21,824 nucleotides of DNA from Gallionellaceae bacterium (lineage in GTDB: Bacteria > Pseudomonadota > Gammaproteobacteria > Burkholderiales > Gallionellaceae). The notes beneath the pieces were generated by a model. It was not told the origin of the DNA. It searched no databases and saw nothing but the letters and a program-made list of their open reading frames with translations. Positions 8,208-15,741 of the stretch are shown here, in pieces; position 1 is the stretch's first letter, and each line of letters opens with the position of its first letter. The stretch is taken from contig JAKFXW010000061.1 in the NCBI GenBank assembly GCA_021731185.1, positions 1 through 21,824 of the forward strand, written 5' to 3'. A program made the position numbers and the translations under genes.

Positions 8208-8368
8208 TGCCACGTGTTGGTGAAAATAAAAATAGGGAATCCGATCCGGATAGATCAGGCTCCTTGTCGATCAGGTGGTTCATCGCGTGTTCAAAAGTTG
8301 TCGCTGCAAGTTCACGGCAAGATGCGGGGATGGATGACTTTTTCTGCAGCCTCGTTAGATTCGGATAG
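8204..8368 (+). CDS. Possible small ORF (54 aa) overlapping vanZ, unknown
   Basis: ATG at 8204 overlaps the vanZ stop (ATGA) and opens a 54-codon frame (MMPRVGENKNRE... ending SLVRFG), mostly polar with one semi-hydrophobic stretch (IRWFIACSKVVAA). The overlap is typical of coupled genes, but I recognise no family and the protein is short. It may be a truncated remnant of an EPS-locus gene. A 75-codon frame starting with TTG at 8214 competes for the same DNA. Confidence 0.25.
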   Translation: MMPRVGENKNRESDPDRSGSLSIRWFIACSKVVAASSRQDAGMDDFFCSLVRFG

Positions 8369-8412
8369 TATCACTGAAGAAGAAACCCCCGTGCAGCAAT
8401 TGACAGCTTGCA

Positions 8413-8437
8413 TGACAGGCTTTATGTCACTTTTTTT
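8413..8437 (+). terminator. Possible weak intrinsic terminator closing the + strand block
   Basis: Short inverted repeat TGACA (8413-8417) / TGTCA (8425-8429), followed by C and seven T residues (8431-8437). It is placed where the + strand EPS block meets the convergent - strand operon. The stem is only 5 bp, so the call rests largely on the T run and location. Confidence 0.38.
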
Positions 8438-8469
8438 CTAAACTTACCTCAGGGCTTATCCCCCACAGA

Positions 8470-9699
8470 TTAAAAATCTATTTGACCACGTATTTGAAAG
8501 ATATTCGCATTGCCGTGCGCGATACTTTCTTTATAATTGGCATACACATAATTTACCATTAAACGGGCGTCCTTGTTTATATACCAGTTGCACCCCAGAG
8601 TGAAGTCATTCAATCTTTGACCATTCCAATCTTGAATAGCACTTTTTCGTACCGCGACTTCCCACGCACCCCCACTGTTTTTAGGTTTAATTCTGGCAAA
8701 GCCACCATTTCGATAAGGACGCGACTCTCCGGTCAGAAACCAACTGGCATAGACGTAATAACCGTCGATAGTCCGCCCCTGCCTGTCATTACTACGGCTA
8801 ACATCGGAGCGCACATATTCCGCCTGCAAAGAAACAGCCCCTTCGACAGCAACAGCTTGCAGGCCAGTCAACACGATATGATCGACATTTCTGATGGTTC
8901 CCGTGCTGAACCAGGCAGGCGCTAGATCAGACTCTGCGCGCGCGCGGTAGCGTAGCGTGTTTTCTATTGGCACACGGTAACTGACTCCCGTACCAAAATG
9001 CAGTGTCCTGCCTTTTGTATTGATGGGAGCGTAGGCTGCTCGCCCGGTGAACGCTCTTTTTAGATTGCTGGAGGCGTTAAGATCATCCTTAAATGCCCCC
9101 GCTTCTAGGTAAACCTTTCTTGCAGGAGCGATGGAAATACCGATGCCTACACTTCTTGAGGGGGAAAATGTGTATGGCAAGCCGCGTTCCATGAAGGTGA
9201 TGGTGTTGGAGCTGTCAGCGCCTTCCAGACTGAAGGGTTCAAAGAACTGTCCTGCTTTGATCTTTACCGTCCTAAAGCCCGAATAGGAAATAAACGTCTG
9301 CAAAATATTGATAGGGTTGCCCTTGCTGGAATTATTTAAGGCATCAGAGAATTCCAGTGTCATATTGTAACCCCAATCCCTATATGCTCTCCCCCGTACA
9401 AAAAGGCGCGCGCGACGAAAGCCGGTCTTATCGGTATAGCCTGTCGTTATCCCCTGCAACGCGTCATTACCCTGATACCACACGGCATCGTACATAAGCA
9501 ATCCGCCGACTTTGTAGGTGAATTGAGATGAAGGCGGGGGGGGTGCTACAACGGTTTTCTTAATTATTGACCTGAGGCCAATAGTGATTTGTGGGGGTGG
9601 AGAATTATCGTCCGGTGTTGCCGTGTTTGACCTATCCTCGGCAGAAACTGGGCTGGCCACTAGTGCGGTTATGATTAAAACGACTGGAAAATTTTTCAC
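8470..9699 (-). CDS. OprO/OprP-like outer-membrane porin
   Basis: A 409-residue secreted beta-barrel with signal peptide (KNFPVVLIITALVASPVSA, then EDRSN). A Pro-rich linker is followed by barrel strands: YKVGGLLMYDAVWYQ, then FRRARLFVRGRAYRDWGYNMTLEFSD, IKAGQFFEPFSLEG, TFMERGLPYTFSPSRSVG and the closing FQIRGQIDF ending in Phe. These motifs (RRARL, KAGQF.EPF, FMER, P.R..G) are typical of phosphate-selective porin O/P proteins. Substrate cannot be assigned; members pass phosphate, pyrophosphate or other anions. I prefer the GTG at 9699, which overlaps the upstream hydrolase stop (GTGA) and leaves a compact signal peptide; an ATG at 9720 would overlap that gene by 25 nt. It is the last gene of the compact four-gene - strand operon. 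Confidence 0.85.
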   Translation of the reverse strand: MKNFPVVLIITALVASPVSAEDRSNTATPDDNSPPPQITIGLRSIIKKTVVAPPPPSSQFTYKVGGLLMYDAVWYQGNDALQGITTGYTDKTGFRRARLFVRGRAYRDWGYNMTLEFSDALNNSSKGNPINILQTFISYSGFRTVKIKAGQFFEPFSLEGADSSNTITFMERGLPYTFSPSRSVGIGISIAPARKVYLEAGAFKDDLNASSNLKRAFTGRAAYAPINTKGRTLHFGTGVSYRVPIENTLRYRARAESDLAPAWFSTGTIRNVDHIVLTGLQAVAVEGAVSLQAEYVRSDVSRSNDRQGRTIDGYYVYASWFLTGESRPYRNGGFARIKPKNSGGAWEVAVRKSAIQDWNGQRLNDFTLGCNWYINKDARLMVNYVYANYKESIAHGNANIFQIRGQIDF

Positions 9700-10607
9700 T
9701 TTGCAACGCCAAACAGGCATTCAAAAACCATCTCCCCCATTTTCCCTCGTTTCATACTCTGGCTAAAAGAGTGCCGGGAAAATGGCACTGTCTTAAAAGT
9801 GTAGGGTGTCTCTAAACCATGTGATCGAGCTGCAGCCATCATCACAACAACCCACTGCCCACCACGCGTACGGCGGTTTTCTCCCTGCTGTTGTACTATC
9901 TTTGCAGATTTATTCAGTGCTGCATCTTGTCGTACATCCCGCTCGCCGACGAGTACGCAGGTGTCGATGGTCAGGAAACTTTTTGGATCAAAAGTGACAT
10001 CTGGTAAACTTTTCGTCTGTGCTATACCCCTGGGGAATTTTACAGTTGGATCAGGGAAAGTGTACCAGCCAGGCGCACCCAGCACGAGCTTCGCAACTCG
10101 ATCAGAATGCACCATAGCATAGCGGTGCACAAACTGAGCCCCACCGGAATATCCAAACAAGAATAATTTGTCAGTTTTGGCACCCGTTAAACGGCCCACT
10201 TCATCGATAATGTTATTTAAAGCAATATCTGCTCGTTCACCTTTATCCTTGCGCCCCAGTCGTTGATAATCAGGGAAACGATCTTGCGAAAAAACGGGAG
10301 CTACCAATATGACTCCGTAACGTTCAGCGAATGGCGCAAAGCGCTTGGCATGCTCACGCGCATTACGGGAAATGCCATGTACCGTGACAAAAATCGGCGC
10401 ATTGGCGACACTACTTTTCTTCGGCACATAAAGCAAATAATGCTGGCGAGTGGTATCACCAAGCATTCGATCCAAGATCACCCCTGAGTGGACGAGATTG
10501 TCATGTCGAGCCTTGCTAATATCTGTTTGCGCAGCCATGACCGATGCAGTATCGGCACACATAAGTATTACTCCCAAAAATATTACCTTCCAAATAAATT
10601 CTTTCAA
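9696..10607 (-). CDS. Secreted alpha/beta hydrolase, esterase/depolymerase-like
   Basis: A 303-residue alpha/beta-fold hydrolase with an N-terminal signal peptide (MKEFIWKVIFLGVILM... cleavage near VMA-AQ), so it acts in the periplasm or outside the cell. The oxyanion-loop region is IFVTVHGIS (72-80), the nucleophile elbow is FGYSGGAQF with Ser154, and a plausible acid is the Asp in LVGERDVRQ. His candidates lie in ARSHG or SRHSF near the C-terminus. The layout resembles secreted esterases and the PHB-depolymerase/feruloyl-esterase-like group, but the substrate is unknown. The start is TTG at 10607, overlapping the ABC-exporter stop (TTGA); no ATG fits the signal peptide. The stop overlaps the porin GTG. 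Tight coupling with an exporter and a porin suggests it processes something that crosses the envelope. Confidence 0.8.
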   Translation of the reverse strand: MKEFIWKVIFLGVILMCADTASVMAAQTDISKARHDNLVHSGVILDRMLGDTTRQHYLLYVPKKSSVANAPIFVTVHGISRNAREHAKRFAPFAERYGVILVAPVFSQDRFPDYQRLGRKDKGERADIALNNIIDEVGRLTGAKTDKLFLFGYSGGAQFVHRYAMVHSDRVAKLVLGAPGWYTFPDPTVKFPRGIAQTKSLPDVTFDPKSFLTIDTCVLVGERDVRQDAALNKSAKIVQQQGENRRTRGGQWVVVMMAAARSHGLETPYTFKTVPFSRHSFSQSMKRGKMGEMVFECLFGVAK

Positions 10608-12367
10608 CTTCTTTTCGCTAGATCAATTTGGTGAAACATACGCGCCGTTGCTCCATTTCCAGACAAGACCTCTGCAGGTGGCCCCGCCTCAACCACCCGC
10701 CCGGATTCCATGTACCAGATGACATCCGCCTTCGCCAGATGATCCATGCGATGAGTGACTAGCAAAACTGTGCCTTGGTATTCGGTTAACACTCGATCCA
10801 CCACTGCATTCGCTTTGGGATCAAGATTGGCATCAATTTCGTCGAGTAACAGCACCGGTGGATTGCCGAGCAGCGCACGGGCCAAGGCAATGCGTTGACG
10901 TTGCCCCACCGAAAGACCCATACCGCCTTCCGAGACGCGGGTTTTTTCGCCATCAGGCAATTCAGCCAGCACTTCGTCTACCCCACATAATGCTCGCACC
11001 CGAGCAATTTCCTCCTCTGGAGCCTCCGGCCAGCGATACCGCAGATTTCTCTCCACCGTGCCGCGCAACAGCGGCAAATCAGGGCTTGCCATGCCAATTG
11101 CACGACGTACTGAAACCAGGCTGTGCTTAGCTAAATCCTGGCCATCTAGCAGCATTACGCCGTGATCTGGATCAATTAGACGCGCAGCCAGTGATAGTAA
11201 AGTTGACTTGCCCGCGCCATTGGGGCCGACCAGCGCTACTACCGTGCCCGGCTCAACGGTCGCTACTACCTGATCCACACCACCTGCCACGCTCACGGCA
11301 GCAAACTCCAGGCGACCTGGACCCAGTTGAAGATCTGGTGCATCGGGGGCATCCATAACCAACGATGGAGAGTCGAGAAATTCCTGAAGTTTTTCCCGAG
11401 AGACTTGCGCGCCGTGCCAATATTCCTGTACACGACCTAGATCGCGCAAAGGCGACATCAATATGCCAACGAGAGTCATGGCCGCTACCACTGTGCCGAC
11501 ACTGGCTTGCCCGGCGGCCACTTCAAATACGCCCATCAACAGTGCGGCCGCCGAGGCGAGTGCCACCGTCGCCTCAGTTACACCCAGAATCTGCCCCGCT
11601 ACCCGCGCTCGATCCACCATTGCTTCATAAAGGCGCTCTCCCTGACGCGAAATACGCTTGCGTTCACGCTTAGATTGACCGAACATCTTCACTACATCGA
11701 TGGTCACTACTTTTTCATTGACGTTTGCAGCAAGATGCGAAAGGCGCCGTCTAGATTCACGAGCCGCTATACGTAATCGTTTACCCATATTAAAGGCGAC
11801 GCTGGCGCCAATGCACAACACTACAGTAATTGTTAATGCCAGCAACCAATTGATTGCTGCAAGTGCCGATAAAACGACTACTGTCATCACAACAGCTACA
11901 GCTAGACGCGCCAGCCCTAAGCTAACCCAGCGACGTAATGCCGTCATATCTCCCACAAAACGTAGTGCTACCCCACCCTGACTGCGCTTTTGCAGCGCAC
12001 GCGGTGCCAGTGAATTAAGGCGATCGTACAGCACCATGCGCACCTCCAAGGCGTAGCCCTGTCCTATGCGCTCGGCATCAACTCGTTCCATCATTCGCAA
12101 CCAGGCGATAAGGCCTGCTGCCATCAATAATCCAAATCCTTCCCAAATCAATTCATGGTCAACTGCATGACCCTGCACCATCATCATGTGGTCGAATACC
12201 AGCTTAATCAGCCATGCAGTACCCACCGCGACTCCCGCCTGAGCCAGACCATTGGCAACCAATCGGCCAAGCAGAATGCGACGGGGCCCCTGTAAGGTTT
12301 GAGGAATATTTTCAGGAGGACGGTTCAATTTTGATGGGTATCCCAAGTTTGGTTGCAATAGCGACAT
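10604..12367 (-). CDS. Fused ABC exporter (TMD-NBD), MsbA/LapB-like
   Basis: A half-transporter of about 587 residues with an N-terminal six-helix exporter domain (about 30-315) and a C-terminal ATPase domain. The NBD carries Walker A GPNGAGKST (about 381-389), ABC signature LSVGQRQR (about 485-492), Walker B VLLLDEIDA (about 505-513), D-loop NLD and H-loop VTHR. The Q-loop position reads GMASPDLPLLRG where VPQD or VSQD is usual, so the conserved Gln seems to be replaced. The D-loop region (EIDANLD rather than EATSALD) is also atypical. It probably exports a small or lipidic molecule as a homodimer. The start is uncertain: the frame opens at a TTG (12388), the first ATG is 12367 (used here), and another TTG lies at 12328; all overlap the upstream P-loop gene. 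The stop overlaps the hydrolase TTG. Confidence 0.85.
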   Translation of the reverse strand: MSLLQPNLGYPSKLNRPPENIPQTLQGPRRILLGRLVANGLAQAGVAVGTAWLIKLVFDHMMMVQGHAVDHELIWEGFGLLMAAGLIAWLRMMERVDAERIGQGYALEVRMVLYDRLNSLAPRALQKRSQGGVALRFVGDMTALRRWVSLGLARLAVAVVMTVVVLSALAAINWLLALTITVVLCIGASVAFNMGKRLRIAARESRRRLSHLAANVNEKVVTIDVVKMFGQSKRERKRISRQGERLYEAMVDRARVAGQILGVTEATVALASAAALLMGVFEVAAGQASVGTVVAAMTLVGILMSPLRDLGRVQEYWHGAQVSREKLQEFLDSPSLVMDAPDAPDLQLGPGRLEFAAVSVAGGVDQVVATVEPGTVVALVGPNGAGKSTLLSLAARLIDPDHGVMLLDGQDLAKHSLVSVRRAIGMASPDLPLLRGTVERNLRYRWPEAPEEEIARVRALCGVDEVLAELPDGEKTRVSEGGMGLSVGQRQRIALARALLGNPPVLLLDEIDANLDPKANAVVDRVLTEYQGTVLLVTHRMDHLAKADVIWYMESGRVVEAGPPAEVLSGNGATARMFHQIDLAKRS

Positions 12368-13409
12368 CTCGCAGAATATTTTTGTCAATAATCAACATGC
12401 CTGTCGCGTTAGCAGCCTCAATAACCCCCAGTGGCGACGCTGTCAACAGGCCACTTACGGCGACCACCGGAAGACCTTTGCGGTGCAGCCACTCCACTCC
12501 AGCCATTGCACCCATTGCGTCACCCGCAGCAAAAATCACACTATTTACCAATTTTTTAAATGTCGACGAACCAAGCAGCGCCGCCGTTTCTTCCTGATAC
12601 AGACCATCTGCCACTTCCAATACAATCACATCCACTCCAGCCTTTGCTAGATGATTGGTCAACGTAGTAAAAATGCCCTCCACTTCTGCCGTTGTTAAAC
12701 GGAATGTGGAAGGAAAACCAGCATCTGTGAAGTCAAGGGTGGGTCTGGCTCCAGCATCACCCATAAAAAAGGTGTCCTTACCCGACCCTGTGCCTGTTAC
12801 TTTGGCTGCACCCACCTTCAGGCCAGCGTTCGTGAGACCATAAATTAAATTAGCCGCCGTAGTAGTCTTGCCCGCATTCATCGAAGTGCCGACCACAGCC
12901 AACGTATAGGGCAAAGGATAGGATTGCCCCGGTTTAGCTACAGCAGCACTGGACAGATTGATGCGCTGACCATTGACATCAGCCAGCAGACCAATCGGAA
13001 CAATTGCCGTAGGTGGCTTAATACTGGCATGCCAGGACAATGCCTGTGCAGCAATTCCGCCTGCCGCTACCAGATGGCAAGCTGCCAAATTATGTGGCAC
13101 CTCTGCCTCAAACTGATCGGGGGCATAGCGGTTACCATAACACACCACAATCTCATCCCCGGGAAACAAAGATGAACGGCGGCCAGTGGTTAGTTCCAGA
13201 GCCCCGTGCTGACCAATCTTCTCTATCCGCGCCAACACCAAGTCACCGACATTAGGCACAACATCATCGCCCACCAGCAACATTACCGCCGCTTTGAGAT
13301 TGACATGCCGCGGCGTATAAGCAACCTTGGCACGAAGCATCCGTTCGCGGCTGACAGGTAAAATATTTATATTATTCACCTGGTTGATACTGTAATTTGC
13401 TTTAGACAT
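12312..13409 (-). CDS. P-loop NTPase of uncertain function (BioD/DUF1611-like)
   Basis: A 365-residue cytoplasmic protein with no signal peptide. Residues about 25-110 look like a small beta-rich domain (NVGDLVLARIEKIGQHGALE, then GRRSSLFPGDEIVV and YGNRYAPDQFEA). Residues about 168-365 form a P-loop domain with Walker A VVGTSMNAGKTTTA (172-185), then AAKVTGTGSGKDTFFMGDAG, LDFTDAGFPSTF, and a Walker-B-like VDVIVLEVADG (259-269). The P-loop style and hydrophobic beta strands recall BioD/MobB/DUF1611-type enzymes, many of which use ATP to activate a carboxylate, but I cannot name the reaction. The start at 13409 (MSKANYS) has GAGGATGAC directly upstream; an earlier in-frame start at 13499 would add 30 unsupported residues. 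It is the first gene of the operon and overlaps the ABC gene by 56 nt or less, depending on that gene's start. Confidence 0.72.
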   Translation of the reverse strand: MSKANYSINQVNNINILPVSRERMLRAKVAYTPRHVNLKAAVMLLVGDDVVPNVGDLVLARIEKIGQHGALELTTGRRSSLFPGDEIVVCYGNRYAPDQFEAEVPHNLAACHLVAAGGIAAQALSWHASIKPPTAIVPIGLLADVNGQRINLSSAAVAKPGQSYPLPYTLAVVGTSMNAGKTTTAANLIYGLTNAGLKVGAAKVTGTGSGKDTFFMGDAGARPTLDFTDAGFPSTFRLTTAEVEGIFTTLTNHLAKAGVDVIVLEVADGLYQEETAALLGSSTFKKLVNSVIFAAGDAMGAMAGVEWLHRKGLPVVAVSGLLTASPLGVIEAANATGMLIIDKNILRDVAIATKLGIPIKIEPSS

Positions 13410-13970
13410 GTCATCCTCACAAGTTTTGTTATTTATTGCTATTTCGTCGTATTTTTGATTAAACCAACTCCTGCCTTTCCCGTCCCAAGTTATCAACATA
13501 TTGGGTCAATGCTTTTGATTGAACGCCCTCACTTTTGGTATCTTCTCTGAGTAAATCATACCAAATTCCCAAAAAATTACAGATGCACTCATTCGCAGGT
13601 CAGAACGTAAATGCTCATAATACATACAATATATTACTGTTTTTTTTCAATTACATACTTTCATAAAATAAAGTTTAGTCATCCAACATCTGCCCATAAA
13701 AACAGGGGCGAATATTTTTCACCCAAGCAGATAATACGTGGGAATTTTACCCACGTCAAGATATGTTTCATTATAACGTGCGGATTAAAAATATAAAGAA
13801 GCGCAGACTTATTCGAGATTTTCCATTAGATTCTCCTCAAGACGAATAAATTAGCGTAAATTTGGCTGGCAAGTCGAATATTTTTGCGGCATCCCACTGC
13901 GCTCGCTATTCGTTGCAAGGAGTCGGCGCAACGTAGTCACCCAGTACGGAAGCAATGGACTATTGCAGAA
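13410..13970. other. AT-rich gene-free region upstream of the - strand operon
   Basis: No convincing ORF. On the - strand an extended -10-like sequence TGGTATGAT (complement of 13555-13563) lies about 150 bp upstream of the P-loop gene, without a good -35, and could be its promoter. The stretch around 13600-13680 is very AT-rich. A perfect 7-bp palindrome sits at 13736-13756. The right part (13850 onward) merges into IS21-type remnant DNA. Confidence 0.4.
13736..13756. repeat. Perfect 7-bp inverted repeat
   Basis: ACGTGGG (13736-13742) and CCCACGT (13750-13756) with a 7-nt AT-rich spacer and no T tract following. It could be an operator or a hairpin. It is about 330 bp from the P-loop gene start, far for a proximal operator. 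Confidence 0.6.
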
Positions 13971-13974
13971 TGCT

Positions 13975-14447
13975 TTACTTCCAGACAGCCGTTTTTGCGC
14001 CCAATTACCGCGCACTTTAGATGGTGATGTCGAACATATAATGCGGGTGTCCTCCACTTGCCTAGTCAAAGTGGATCGTAACCGCTATAGCGTACCTGCT
14101 AGTTTTGCTGGCTAGGCCGTTTCCGTGCACACCACGGCAGACTAGGTGCGCGTTGTGGCTCAGGGTGAAGTCATTGCCGCATATCCCCGATCCTTTGAGC
14201 GCGATCAATTGGTGTGTGATCCGTGGCATTACTTACCCGTGTTAGGCAAGAAGCTTGGCGCACCGTTCGTCACGTGGGGGATTTACCGCGTCCGATTCAT
14301 GTCGTGCGAGACCGCATTCTGAAGCAATCCAAGGGAGACCAAGCCTTTGTCGAGCTACTTATGTTGGCAGGGTTTGTGGGCGAATGCCAAGCATCCGCCT
14401 GTGTTGCCGATTCAGGCAAAAATCATCTAATGGATTATCTGGATTAA
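13975..14447 (+). pseudogene. istA: Decayed IS21-family transposase (istA) C-terminal remnant
   Basis: Translation across frames recovers the C-terminal part of an IS21-type IstA. One frame (13975-14270) gives LPDSRFCAQLPR, then VSSTCLVKVDRNRYSVPASFAG, then AVSVHTTAD and VRVVAQGEVIAAYPRSFERD followed by DPWHYLPVL. It is interrupted by a TAG after SFAG and a TAG after TTAD. A shifted frame (from about 14275) continues DLPRPIHVVRDRILKQ and GDQAFVELLMLAG. DRNRYSVP, FERD...DPWHYLPVL and GDxAFVELLMLA are characteristic of IstA. The N-terminal DNA-binding part, the catalytic DDE core and the istB partner are missing. At least two stops and one frameshift show it is dead. The segment left of 13975 is not recognisable. 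Confidence 0.82.
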
Positions 14448-14481
14448 AGTTGACAGTTACACCTCAACTCGATAAATTTAC

Positions 14482-14505
14482 CCCCCCAATAAACTTATTG
14501 GGGGG
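14482..14505. repeat. Perfect 11-bp inverted repeat, terminator-like stem without T tract
   Basis: CCCCCCAATAA (14482-14492) and TTATTGGGGGG (14495-14505) separated by only AC. Neither strand has a run of T after the stem, so a standard intrinsic terminator is not supported. It lies between the istA remnant and the peroxiredoxin promoter region. Confidence 0.7.
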
Positions 14506-14565
14506 CTCTAAAAATTCAAAGTCTTAAACGAGACGAAGTGCGAACAAAGTATTGTGATGGTGTTG

Positions 14566-14600
14566 AATTTTAAAAGATGCTCGTAATTTTAAAAGATGCT
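14566..14600 (+). promoter_or_regulatory. Two exact 16-bp direct repeats before the peroxiredoxin gene
   Basis: AATTTTAAAAGATGCT occurs at 14566-14581 and again at 14585-14600, a 19-bp period, ending 20 bp before the start codon. TTGAAT at 14563-14568 could serve as a -35 and TATAAT at 14601-14606 resembles a -10, but the latter is too close to the ribosome-binding site (14611-14614) for an ordinary leader. It may be a binding site for a regulator or a recent tandem duplication. Confidence 0.5.
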
Positions 14601-14620
14601 TATAATTTAAGGAGAAAACC

Positions 14621-15223
14621 ATGGCTGTATTAGTAGGAAAACCCGCCCCTGATTTTACTGCCGCTGCGGTGATGGGCAACAATAAATTCAATGATAATTT
14701 TAATTTGAAAAAACATATCGATGGTAAATATGCAGTGATATTTTTTTACCCACTGGATTTTACTTTCGTCTGCCCTTCGGAGTTGATTGCGTTCGATCAT
14801 CGTCTGGATGATTTCAAAAAGCGCAATGTGGCGGTAATAGGTGTGTCCATTGATTCTAAGCACACGCATTTCGCCTGGAAAAATACTGCTATTGATAAAG
14901 GCGGCATTGGTCAGGTACGCTACCCGCTGGTGGCGGACATCAAGCATGAAATTTGCCAAGCTTACAATGTCGAGGCCGAAAGCGGCGAAGCCTACCGGGG
15001 TTCGTTCCTAATTGACCGTGCGGGCATCGTGCGACATCAGGTGGTGAACGATATGCCGCTGGGACGAGATATAGACGAAATGTTGCGCATGGTCGATGCA
15101 CTGCAATTTCACGAAGAACACGGCGAAGTTTGCCCGGCTGGTTGGCGCAAGGGCAAGGCGGGCATGCAAGAAAACGCAGCAGGGGTGGCGAAGTATTTGG
15201 CCGAACACGCAAAGACTTTGTAA
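14621..15223 (+). CDS. Typical 2-Cys peroxiredoxin (AhpC/TSA family)
   Basis: Reduces hydrogen peroxide and organic hydroperoxides in the cytoplasm using thiol electrons. The 200-residue product matches typical 2-Cys peroxiredoxins. The peroxidatic cysteine C51 is in FYPLDFTFVCPSELIAF. The resolving cysteine C171 is in HGEVCPAGWRKG. The substrate-site Arg is in GQVRYPLVAD. GGIG (94-97) and a C-terminal KYLAEH helix are present; the eukaryotic-type YF motif is not complete, so hyperoxidation sensitivity is uncertain. AAGGAG 6 nt before the ATG is a strong ribosome-binding site. The gene stands alone, with no reductase (ahpF) or trx gene nearby. Direct repeats lie immediately upstream. The TSA/AhpC family is certain; the precise AhpC versus Tsa naming is not. 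Confidence 0.94.
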   Translation: MAVLVGKPAPDFTAAAVMGNNKFNDNFNLKKHIDGKYAVIFFYPLDFTFVCPSELIAFDHRLDDFKKRNVAVIGVSIDSKHTHFAWKNTAIDKGGIGQVRYPLVADIKHEICQAYNVEAESGEAYRGSFLIDRAGIVRHQVVNDMPLGRDIDEMLRMVDALQFHEEHGEVCPAGWRKGKAGMQENAAGVAKYLAEHAKTL

Positions 15224-15260
15224 GTTCTTTTTTATTGAAAACTGGAATAATTTATTTGGA

Positions 15261-15642
15261 TTAAAACCGCATACCTAACTGAAACGATGCCCCCGCTTCA
15301 TTTTTGTTTCCAGCCACCGCAATATCAACATGCACCACTTTGAATAAGGCCAACCCCAGTCCTGGCGAAGCCACATTGCGTTTACTATTCACAATGTCTG
15401 CGCGATATTCGGCGCGAATCTGCGCCAGCCGTGGCGTGACAGCATCAGATATAGCGTGGACAACCCTATTGGCTTGCCCAGCTTGGCTGCTACCAGCGGC
15501 TTCAAGGGTGTAATGATAACGACGACGCCCCGCCCATGGCCATTGATCGGGGGTTAAAGGAGTTTAAAGGGCAAGGCCGATGCGGCCTGCTGCCTACCAA
15601 CAATGAGGGAACAAGGGCTAGTTTTAAGGGCTGAAAGGACAT
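15261..15642 (-). pseudogene. traF: Internally deleted TraF-like (TraF_2) outer-membrane protein gene
   Basis: On the - strand, ATG at 15642 with GGAGAAAA upstream opens MSFQPLKLALVPS, closely matching the N-terminus of the gene starting at 21703 (MFLKPLKLVLVSA). A one-base loss and a one-base gain garble residues about 19-25 before NSFNPRSMAMGGA returns in frame, matching NSFDPRSMAMGGA. Directly after GGGGCG (about 15535) the sequence jumps to the C-terminal end of the protein, in another frame: YHYTLEAAGSSQAGQANR, then ASPGLGLALFKVVHVDIAVAG and FQLGMRF followed by TAA at 15261-15263. The middle of the gene, most of a roughly 400-residue protein, is deleted. A 21-bp stretch (15564-15584) is identical to 21762-21782 in inverted orientation. 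This explains the otherwise empty gap between the peroxiredoxin and zinc-ribbon genes. Confidence 0.85.
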
Positions 15643-15741
15643 GGCTTTTCTCCGAGTGTGTGACGGTTATTACAACTATAACGCTATCAGAACGATGGCC
15701 GCAATATCATCACCCCAAGGGGGATATGCAAAACTGTTTGT

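Noticed and set aside
15304..15513. 69-codon + strand frame in the gap after the peroxiredoxin
   Set aside because: The opposite strand encodes the recognisable C-terminal part of a TraF-like protein, so this frame is a shadow of the pseudogene.
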